This document shows, piece by piece, positions 57,629 through 64,000 of a DNA stretch of 64,000 nucleotides; within the stretch, counting starts at the first letter, position 1; every line of letters starts with the position of its first letter. This DNA is from Shouchella rhizosphaerae (GTDB lineage Bacteria; Bacillota; Bacilli; Bacillales; Bacillaceae_D): the NCBI RefSeq assembly GCF_900142675.1, contig NZ_FRBS01000003.1, forward strand, positions 372,001-436,000, given 5' to 3'. Below the pieces are notes generated by a model. That model had not been told where the DNA came from, did not search any database, and saw only the letters and a list, made by a program, of their open reading frames with translations. The position numbers and the translations under genes are program-made.

Positions 57629-58646
57629 GCTCAATCACCTCCACGTCTATTTCTTTGCCGCGGATGTATGCAAGCGCTGCTTCAATTTCGTTCGTTGCCC
57701 CTAATAGCCGTAAATACAGCTTTCCATAGGAGCCTTGTTGCAATTTTGAAATGTTCCCTTGCAAAATGCTAATGTCGATCGGAAAACGTCGGATTAATTC
57801 CGTTACAAGTTGTTCTTCAGCAGGGTTGCCAACAAACGTTAAAGAGACAATCGTGCCGTCGCTCTGTTCATCAAGAAGATGCCAAAGCGATTGTTCTTCT
57901 TCCCCCGTTTGCGCCAGCTGCTTAACAAACTCCTTTGTCATCTGCTCTTTCGGCTTACGGAACACATCAATGACTGGCCCTTGTTCGACAATCTTGCCGT
58001 TTTCCATCACTGCCACTTGATGGCAAATTTTTTGGATAACGTGCATTTCGTGAGTAATGAGCACGATCGTCAAGTTCAGTTTTTCATTAATGTCAAGGAG
58101 CAAATCCAAAATGGAATCCGTCGTCTTTGGGTCAAGCGCTGAAGTTGCTTCATCGCATAACAGCACTTTCGGATTGTTGGCAAGCGCCCTAGCAATTCCA
58201 ACCCGTTGCTTTTGACCGCCGCTCAACTGAGACGGATAGCTGTCTCCTCGACCATGAAGCCCAACAAGTTCAATCAATTCCTCGACCCGTTTCTTCCGTT
58301 GCGCAGCTGGAACTCCTGCAACTTCCAACGGGAACGAAATGTTTTGCCTAACCGTCCGCGACCAAAGTAAATTAAAATGCTGAAAAATCATGCCAATTTC
58401 TTGGCGAGCTGCCCGCAATTTACTTGGCGTAAGCGACGACAGTGCCTTGCCATCTATTTTAACGGACCCTTCCGTTGGTTTCTCAAGCAAATTAAGCAAC
58501 CGAATAAGCGTGCTCTTTCCAGCTCCGCTATAACCAATGATCCCAAAAATTTGCCCAGCTTCAATTTCAAGGTTGACGTTATCGACAGCTTGGACAGCGC
58601 CATTTTTCGTTTTAAACGTTTTGCTGATTCCTTTCAGAGAAATCAT
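57618..58646 (-). CDS. metN: Methionine ABC transporter ATPase
   Basis: 342-aa ATPase: Walker A GYSGAGKSTLIRLLN, signature QLSGGQKQRVGIARAL, Walker B VLLCDEATSALD, and a C-terminal NIL/ACT-like domain (~265-340) that binds methionine and inhibits transport. ATG 58646 follows GAGGGA. Controlled by the SAM-I riboswitch upstream. Confidence 0.95.
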   Translation of the reverse strand: MISLKGISKTFKTKNGAVQAVDNVNLEIEAGQIFGIIGYSGAGKSTLIRLLNLLEKPTEGSVKIDGKALSSLTPSKLRAARQEIGMIFQHFNLLWSRTVRQNISFPLEVAGVPAAQRKKRVEELIELVGLHGRGDSYPSQLSGGQKQRVGIARALANNPKVLLCDEATSALDPKTTDSILDLLLDINEKLNLTIVLITHEMHVIQKICHQVAVMENGKIVEQGPVIDVFRKPKEQMTKEFVKQLAQTGEEEQSLWHLLDEQSDGTIVSLTFVGNPAEEQLVTELIRRFPIDISILQGNISKLQQGSYGKLYLRLLGATNEIEAALAYIRGKEIDVEVIEHDR

Positions 58647-58661
58647 TGTCAATGTCCCTCC

Positions 58662-58696
58662 ATAAAAAAACCTTTCTGCCGGACAGACAGAAAGGG
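58662..58696 (-). terminator. SAM-I riboswitch terminator
   Basis: Minus-strand stem CCTTTCTG / CAGAAAGG extended through the loop and followed by seven T, directly before metN. Confidence 0.9.
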
Positions 58697-58813
58697 TGCT
58701 GTTGCTTCCCTCTCATCTCCCAAAGCCCATATGCTTTGCAGGATTTAGCACCTTCAAGCGAACTTGCGGTTGCCGGGTTTCATTGGGCCAGTCCCTCCAC
58801 CTCTCTCGATAAG
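58697..58813 (-). ncRNA. SAM-I riboswitch (S-box)
   Basis: Minus strand carries the canonical blocks: CTTATCGAGAGAGGTGGAGG, GACTGGCCC, ATGAAACCCGGCAACC, then AAGGTGCTAAATCCTGC and GAGATGAGAGG. It binds S-adenosylmethionine and stops transcription of metNPQ at the following terminator when SAM is plentiful. Confidence 0.97.
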
Positions 58814-58852
58814 AATGAATATGGTTGTTTTATCAAACTCTAATGTAGCCGT

Positions 58853-58881
58853 ATCATAGCATGGCTTTATGGCGGCGTCAA
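58853..58881 (-). promoter_or_regulatory. Promoter of the metNPQ operon
   Basis: Minus strand TTGACG (58876-58881), 17-bp spacer, TATGAT (58853-58858), starting transcription about 35 bp before the aptamer. Confidence 0.75.
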
Positions 58882-59257
58882 TTCTTTCTTAAATAAATTA
58901 AACTGCCTTGCGCGAATAAAGCAAAACCCTATCGGTATCAGAAAAAAAGACCCGCCCCTGCCAGGCAAGTCTTCGCTATTCGATCGATTCGCGTTCGATC
59001 AGCAATTATTTCCATCTCTCCAACTAGGCAACTCATATAGAAAACGTCCATCTTGCCATGAAGCCAACGCCGATGGGAGGGCCGCAGCTATTCACTACGG
59101 CACCTGAAGCGGCCAGCCTTCTCCGTTCGTTTGCGACAACCGTTTCTATACGTGCTTCTTCCTCCCGAGTCTCCTCTGGCTTAAACGCCTATATTTAGAG
59201 TGCACGCCAGGAAAATTTGTATCCGAGGGAAGATCAGCCAGAAGAAGAGCTAAAGCA
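58882..59257. other. Intergenic stretch without a supported gene
   Basis: About 375 bp between metN promoter and gcvH. On the minus strand 59033-59188 is open for ~52 codons without a start (RIETVVANERRRLAASG and on) and could be decayed coding DNA. B. subtilis carries several yus genes at this place, so this may be the scar of their loss. Nothing else seen. Confidence 0.4.
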
Positions 59258-59644
59258 TTAATCTTCGCTAATCATCTCCGCATATTCTCCTGCTGACATC
59301 AGCTTGTCCACTTCACTTGCGTCAGCCGGCTCAACCACGATCATCCACGCTTTTTCGTACGGTGACTCATTGACAAGCTCTGGGGAATCATCAAGTTCTT
59401 CATTCACTTCAACGACTTTTCCGCTAATTGGCGCATACAATTCAGATACAGTCTTGACGGACTCAACGCTGCCAAATGGCTCGTCCGCTTCAATCTCATC
59501 GCCCACTTCAGGAAGTTCGACGAAGACAATATCGCCTAGTTCAGATTGGGCAAAATCAGTGATGCCGATACGGACTTTGCCGTCTTCCGTTTTTACCCAC
59601 TCATGTTCTTCGGAATACTTTAGCTCTTCAGGTAAATTACTCAT
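59258..59644 (-). CDS. gcvH: Glycine cleavage system H protein
   Basis: 128-aa lipoyl carrier with the modified lysine Lys64 in [15 protein letters not shown]. It shuttles the aminomethyl group and also serves in lipoate transfer in Bacillus. ATG 59644 follows GGAGGGG; the frame extension to 59698 is not needed. LipA encoded at 18 kb is needed for its lipoylation. Confidence 0.96.
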   Translation of the reverse strand: MSNLPEELKYSEEHEWVKTEDGKVRIGITDFAQSELGDIVFVELPEVGDEIEADEPFGSVESVKTVSELYAPISGKVVEVNEELDDSPELVNESPYEKAWMIVVEPADASEVDKLMSAGEYAEMISED

Positions 59645-59727
59645 GTTAACCCCTCCAATGTGGTCTTTTCGAAGTTTATCATACAGGAAATCGCTCATAA
59701 GCGAAAGGAAATCTTCTTGTTACACCA

Positions 59728-60090
59728 CTAAAAAGTTGACCACATATCTTGAAATTGATCTTCTTTAAAGCCAAGTGTCACTTTTGTGCCATCTGTTACA
59801 ATCGGGCGTTTTATCAACATACCTGAACTAGCTAGTAGCTGATATTGCTCTTCATCGCTCATTTCGCCGAGTTTGTTTTTTAAATCAAGCTCCCGGTATT
59901 TTTTTCCGCTTGTGTTGAAAAACGCTTTTAATGGCAAACCGCTTTTTTGGTGAAGTTCCTTCAATGTTGTACTTGTCGGCGGTGCCTCGACAATATGGAT
60001 CGCTTCATAAGAAACACCGTGTTCATCAAGCCATTTCAATGCGTTACGGCAAGTAGAACACTTTGGATATTGATAAACCGTTACACCCAT
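59728..60090 (-). CDS. yusI: ArsC/Spx-family thiol protein YusI
   Basis: 120-aa protein with thioredoxin-like fold and CxxC at Cys11 and Cys14 (YPKCSTCRNAL). The C-terminal half LIKRPIVTDGTKVTLGF matches arsenate reductase-like Spx relatives. The order gcvH-yusI-fadE is that of B. subtilis. ATG 60090 lies 9 nt after AAAGG. Function not established; not a proven arsenate reductase. Confidence 0.88.
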   Translation of the reverse strand: MGVTVYQYPKCSTCRNALKWLDEHGVSYEAIHIVEAPPTSTTLKELHQKSGLPLKAFFNTSGKKYRELDLKNKLGEMSDEEQYQLLASSGMLIKRPIVTDGTKVTLGFKEDQFQDMWSTF

Positions 60091-60171
60091 TTCCAGCATC
60101 CTTTCTATCCAGTGGACTCGTGTCTATTATTACCGAAAACCATCGCATACACAACTTTTTGGCTCACATGA

Positions 60172-60202
60172 AAGAAGAAGCCCGTGATTAGGCTTCTTCA
60201 GT
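60172..60202. terminator. Stem-loop between fadE and yusI (first)
   Basis: GAAGAAGCC / GGCTTCTTC stem with T-rich minus-strand tail. Confidence 0.65.
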
Positions 60203-60243
60203 GAGAGGAGAATACCCCTTGCGAGAGGAGCATTGTATTTTTA

Positions 60244-60264
60244 TTTGGGGCCAAAAGCCCCAAA
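60244..60264 (-). terminator. Stem-loop after fadE (second)
   Basis: TTTGGGGC / GCCCCAAA hairpin with A/T flanks 10 bp after the fadE stop; probably the main terminator of fadNAE together with the next stem. Confidence 0.65.
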
Positions 60265-60273
60265 ATTGCTACC

Positions 60274-62058
60274 TTAAATGACGTATTTCTTTTCAGCAAT
60301 AATCGCCTTGGCGATTTTCCGTTTTTTTGCCACGACATTAACAGGCTGATGACGCGTTAGCTTGCGCAACATCGAAAGCATCGTGCGCAGCGTATCTCCC
60401 TCTTCCATATAAGACAACGCCTTTTTTGCATTTGCTTCGATCCGGTTAATTGCCTCTTGTGTAAACACTTCTGTTAATAGAAGTTTTTGCTGCTCTTTCT
60501 CTGGTGATGACGCGTCAAGTGCTTTCTGCGTCCGCAAAATCGCTGACTCCATTGAATAAATATCGCTGACAATATCCGCTACCGCAGCAAGAACTTCTTG
60601 TTCTTGATCCAGTTGCGCTCCATATTTTTGCGCACCTGTTCCAGCGACCATCAAAAATACTTTTTTAGCCATCGCCAACAAATGGGTTTCCTGCGCCAAC
60701 GGTGTATCATCAATTTCTTGAGGCATAAGCATCATTAATTCTTCTTGCAACGCTTGTGCTTTTTGCAAAAACGGCAAATCTCCTTTTAACGCTTTGCGCA
60801 TAAGGGTGCCCGGGACAAGCAAACGATTGATTTCATTCGTGCCTTCAAAAATCCGGTTAATCCGGGAATCACGATAAATACGCTCTACTTCGTATTCAGC
60901 CATAAAGCCATAGCCGCCATGGATTTGCACGGCTTCGTCAGCTACAAAATCCAATGTTTCCGAACCAGCGAATTTGTTCAATGAACATTCAATTGCGTAT
61001 TCCGCAATCGCGCTAGCAACGGCACGGCCATCATTTTTTTCTTCCTCGGTTAAGCTGGCAAAGCGGCTTTCAATCAGTCCGCCTGTTCGGTAAATGGCGC
61101 TTTCTGACGCGTAAATTTCGGTTGCCATGGAAGCGAGTTTTTCTTGAATTAAAGCGAATGAAGCGATCGTTGTTTTAAATTGCTTCCGCTCTGTCGCATA
61201 CGTCGCTGCCAGTTCCAACGCCCGCTTAGCACCGCCAATACAGCCGACTCCAAGTTTATAACGGCCAATATTTAAAATATTAAAGGCAATGACATGGCCA
61301 CGGCCGATCTCGCCAAGGACATTGTCCACAGGCACTACAACATCCTCTAATATTAGTGTACGCGTAGATGATCCTTTAATGCCCATTTTCTTTTCTTCTG
61401 GCCCGGTGCTGACACCATCAAACGTTCTTTCTACGATAAAAGCGGTAAACTTTTCGCCGTCTACCTTAGCGTAAACAATGAACACATCCGCAAAAGCAGA
61501 GTTGGTAATCCACTGCTTTTCACCATTCAAGACATAATGTGTACCTGCTTCGTTTAGAACTGCTGTCGTTTTGGCGCTCAGCGCATCTGAACCTGAGCCA
61601 GGCTCTGTTAAGGCATAAGCGGCAAATGTCTCGCCACTGGCCAAGCTAGGCAAGTATTTGCTCTTTTGTTCATTCGTGCCAAAAAAAACGATTGGCAACG
61701 TGCCGATGCCGACATGGGCACCGTGGCTTAGCCCAAACGCTCCGGCTTTTGAAAATTCTTCCGAAATGAGGGTAGAACTGATTTTATCAAGGCCAAGCCC
61801 GCCATATTCTTCTGGGACATCAGCGCCAAGCAGCCCCAATTCCCCAGCCTTTTTCAACAGCCTTGTCGTATGTTGAAATTGATGCTGTTCAATTTCATCG
61901 ACATAAGGCAAAACTTCTTTTTCCACAAAATCCTTTGTCGTACGAGCAATCATTTGTTGTTCTTCGGTTAAGTCTTCCAATGTAAAGATGTGGGCAGGCT
62001 CCATATCTTCAAGCAAAAAGCCGCCACCTTTAAAAAGTTTTTCAGTCGTGTTGCTCAT
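60274..62058 (-). CDS. fadE: Acyl-CoA dehydrogenase FadE
   Basis: 594-aa flavoprotein for the first step of fatty acid beta-oxidation. Segments YALTEPGSGSDALSA, QWITNSAFADVF and IHGGYGFMAEYEVERIYRDSRINRIFEGTNEI (in parts) are typical; the catalytic Glu follows in the last. Its extra C-terminal domain (~400-594) is that of YusJ-type long forms. Last gene of fadN-fadA-fadE. Confidence 0.94.
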   Translation of the reverse strand: MSNTTEKLFKGGGFLLEDMEPAHIFTLEDLTEEQQMIARTTKDFVEKEVLPYVDEIEQHQFQHTTRLLKKAGELGLLGADVPEEYGGLGLDKISSTLISEEFSKAGAFGLSHGAHVGIGTLPIVFFGTNEQKSKYLPSLASGETFAAYALTEPGSGSDALSAKTTAVLNEAGTHYVLNGEKQWITNSAFADVFIVYAKVDGEKFTAFIVERTFDGVSTGPEEKKMGIKGSSTRTLILEDVVVPVDNVLGEIGRGHVIAFNILNIGRYKLGVGCIGGAKRALELAATYATERKQFKTTIASFALIQEKLASMATEIYASESAIYRTGGLIESRFASLTEEEKNDGRAVASAIAEYAIECSLNKFAGSETLDFVADEAVQIHGGYGFMAEYEVERIYRDSRINRIFEGTNEINRLLVPGTLMRKALKGDLPFLQKAQALQEELMMLMPQEIDDTPLAQETHLLAMAKKVFLMVAGTGAQKYGAQLDQEQEVLAAVADIVSDIYSMESAILRTQKALDASSPEKEQQKLLLTEVFTQEAINRIEANAKKALSYMEEGDTLRTMLSMLRKLTRHQPVNVVAKKRKIAKAIIAEKKYVI

Positions 62059-62081
62059 CCTCGGTTCGCCTCCCCAATTGT

Positions 62082-63260
62082 TTAATGTCGTTCAAACACA
62101 GCAGCAGCCCCCATGCCGCCACCAATGCACATCGTCACAACACCAAATCGTTCATCGCGCCGCCTCATTTCATGGATGAGCGACAACGTTAATTTTGTGC
62201 CTGTACAGCCAAGTGGATGCCCTAAGGCAATCGCTCCGCCATTGACATTGACTTTGTCGTAATCAAGCCCCAATTCACGTATGACGGCAAGCGCTTGGGA
62301 AGCAAAAGCCTCGTTTAACTCAAACAAACCAATCTCTTCTAGCTGTAATCCTGCCAGACGCACCGCCTTTGGAATTGCCTCAATTGGGCCAACCCCCATC
62401 ACTTCAGGCGCTACCCCTGCAACAGCAAAGCTTTTAAACGTTACAAGTGGTTCTAACCCCCGAGCTTCCGCTTCTTCTTTGTCCATGAGCAGGACAGCCG
62501 CAGCGCCATCGCTCATTTGTGATGAATTCCCAGCTGTTACCGTCCCTTTAAGCTGGAATGCTGGCTTAAGCTTGCTAAGTGCAGCGATCGTAGTATCTGC
62601 GCGCACGCCTTCATCCATCTCAACAAGTCGTTCCGTTGTTTGAACCGTTCCGTCTGCCCCAAAGTGCTGTTCAACGACAGGAACAGGTACGATTTCATCG
62701 TTAAAGCGCTGATTGGCAAGTGCAGCCGCTGCTCGTTTATGGCTTTCTACCGCAAATGCGTCTTGGTCTTCCCTGCTAATGCCGTACTGGCGCGCCACTT
62801 CTTCCGCAGTATAGCCCATTGACATGTAATATTCCGGTGCTTCGTCGATCAACGTTGGGTTCGGTTTGACGACGTGACCTCCCATTGGAATCATGCTCAT
62901 TGATTCTGCGCCACCTGCAATGATTGCTTTCGCATGCCCTAGCATAATCCGTTCGGCCCCATAAGCGATTGTTTGCAAGCCGGAAGCGCAATAGCGGTTA
63001 ATTGTCACTGCTGGAACTGATTGGGGAATGCCCGCAAGCACGCTCACATTTCGGGCCATGTTCATCCCTTGTTCCGCTTCGGGCATGGCGCAGCCGATCA
63101 AGCAATCGTCAATTTCTTCCGGTTCGACTTGTTTGGCGCGGCGCAATGTTTCCTTCACGGCAATGGCGCCTAAGTCGTCGGAACGCACATGTTTAAAAGA
63201 GCCGCGGTTCGCTTTCCCAACTGGTGTCCTCGCACCTGCCACAATAACTGCTTCTTTCAT
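62082..63260 (-). CDS. fadA: 3-ketoacyl-CoA thiolase FadA
   Basis: 392-aa thiolase: catalytic Cys in INRYCASGLQTIA, His in ALGHPLGCTGTKL and second Cys in VTMCIGGGMGAAAVFE. Cleaves 3-ketoacyl-CoA to acetyl-CoA, the last beta-oxidation step. ATG 63260 follows AAGGAGGG. Lies between fadN and fadE. Confidence 0.95.
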   Translation of the reverse strand: MKEAVIVAGARTPVGKANRGSFKHVRSDDLGAIAVKETLRRAKQVEPEEIDDCLIGCAMPEAEQGMNMARNVSVLAGIPQSVPAVTINRYCASGLQTIAYGAERIMLGHAKAIIAGGAESMSMIPMGGHVVKPNPTLIDEAPEYYMSMGYTAEEVARQYGISREDQDAFAVESHKRAAAALANQRFNDEIVPVPVVEQHFGADGTVQTTERLVEMDEGVRADTTIAALSKLKPAFQLKGTVTAGNSSQMSDGAAAVLLMDKEEAEARGLEPLVTFKSFAVAGVAPEVMGVGPIEAIPKAVRLAGLQLEEIGLFELNEAFASQALAVIRELGLDYDKVNVNGGAIALGHPLGCTGTKLTLSLIHEMRRRDERFGVVTMCIGGGMGAAAVFERH

Positions 63261-63283
63261 AGATGCCGCCCTCCTTTATTAAT

Positions 63284-64000
63284 TTAATTGCGCAACGGTT
63301 TTCCTTTCGTAAGCATATGCTGCATCCGCTGCTGCGTTTTCGGTTCTGCGATCAAACTTAAAAACGCTTCCCTTTCCAAATCAAGCAAATAAGATTCATC
63401 AACTAGCGTACCTTCTGGCACCTGGCCTCCAGAAAGGACGAATGCTAGCTTTTTGGCGATTTTCAAATCATGCTCTGATGCATAACCGCCCCATTCCATC
63501 ATTTTCGCGCCAAGCATCAACGTCGCATAACCTGCTCTTCCTGTCACAGGGATCTTTGTTTTTGCAGGCGGCCGATATCCCTCTGCTAGAGACAGAACAC
63601 GCTGCTTAGCATCGTTATTAACGAAAAAGTCGTTCATTGTAATGCCGTCCCGTTCAGACAAAAAGCCTTTTTCCTTCGCGTCTGCCGCTGATGTGGATAC
63701 GTTGGCGGTAGCAATCGTTTCAAACGTTTTTCGCGCAGCCTTTTGCAAATCAGCAAGATTGTCGCTGCCATAACGGGCTATATTGCGCAGGTACAGTTCT
63801 TTATTGCCTCCTCCGCCTGGAATGAGGCCTACGCCTGTTTCCACTAAGCCCATATACGTTTCGTGGGCTGCTTGGATGCTTGCAGCTGGCAAGCTGATCT
63901 CAGTACCGCCGCCAAGCGTCATTCCAAAAGGAGCGGTTACAACAGGGACATTTGCATACCGGATACGCGCTGTTGCTTTTTGGAACTGCCTGATAACGAG
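63284..64000 (-). CDS. fadN: 3-hydroxyacyl-CoA dehydrogenase/enoyl-CoA hydratase FadN, C-terminal part
   Basis: The last ~238 codons of a gene cut by the window end; the frame is open to base 64000. Visible is the end of the crotonase domain (PFGMTLGGGTEISLP, ETGVGLIPGGGGNKELYL) and the C-terminal tail (LLDLEREAFLSLI, RMQHMLTKGKPLRN) of the YusL/FadN family. It does the hydration and dehydrogenation steps between FadE and FadA. The N-terminal NAD domain lies outside the window. Confidence 0.92.
   Translation of the reverse strand, partial: LVIRQFQKATARIRYANVPVVTAPFGMTLGGGTEISLPAASIQAAHETYMGLVETGVGLIPGGGGNKELYLRNIARYGSDNLADLQKAARKTFETIATANVSTSAADAKEKGFLSERDGITMNDFFVNNDAKQRVLSLAEGYRPPAKTKIPVTGRAGYATLMLGAKMMEWGGYASEHDLKIAKKLAFVLSGGQVPEGTLVDESYLLDLEREAFLSLIAEPKTQQRMQHMLTKGKPLRN

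Overview
The window looks like a chromosome segment of an alkaliphilic, low-to-mid GC Bacillaceae, most like Shouchella (formerly Bacillus) clausii. This is inferred from gene content, Bacillus-type Shine-Dalgarno sites and long colinearity with the Bacillus subtilis yut/yun and yur/yus regions. No rRNA, tRNA or CRISPR array was seen.

Region by region. 1-2297: mannitol PTS (mtlA with two tandem EIIB domains, then the cut-off regulator mtlR). 2533-4052: amino-acid ABC binding protein and permease, with no ATPase. 4180-27946: a yutM-to-yunF-like housekeeping block. It holds Fe-S carrier sufA, a Spo0E-like phosphatase, mqnE, dapF, yuzB, a TetR/NADH-dehydrogenase read-through ORF, yuzD, the NifU-like yutI, hom-thrC-thrB, yutH to yutC, lipA, yunA, an NhaC-type transporter under a lysine riboswitch, yunB, thyA-dfrA and yunC to yunF.

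27990-34400 is the accessory core. A 225-bp IS200/IS605-like hairpin-ended element with no transposase is followed by a minus-strand operon of a type VII secretion (LXG) antibacterial toxin. The order of transcription is a DUF5344-like partner, an LXG protein with a glycine-zipper tail, six paralogous small membrane proteins (probable immunity proteins) with a 33-codon ORF among them, a 272-aa protein, a membrane PH-like protein and a DUF5082-like helical partner. One immunity copy is a visible mosaic of two others. The secretion machine itself is not in the window.

34400-46545: frame-broken gene remnants, an APH-fold kinase, a Fur-boxed siderophore-binding lipoprotein beside an AraC regulator, an aldo/keto reductase, a methyltransferase, and a beta-glucoside system (licT, bglP, two GH1 phospho-beta-glucosidases) with two RAT/terminator antitermination sites and a cre site.

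46543-64000: a YhfH-like mini-protein, isocitrate lyase, sufCDSUB, yurZ, a cobalamin-type binding lipoprotein with a divergent PduO-like adenosyltransferase, metNPQ under a SAM-I riboswitch, gcvH, the ArsC-like yusI, and fadN-fadA-fadE (fadN runs off the window end). Starts were chosen by Shine-Dalgarno spacing and family length, so several CDS are shorter than the longest open frame.
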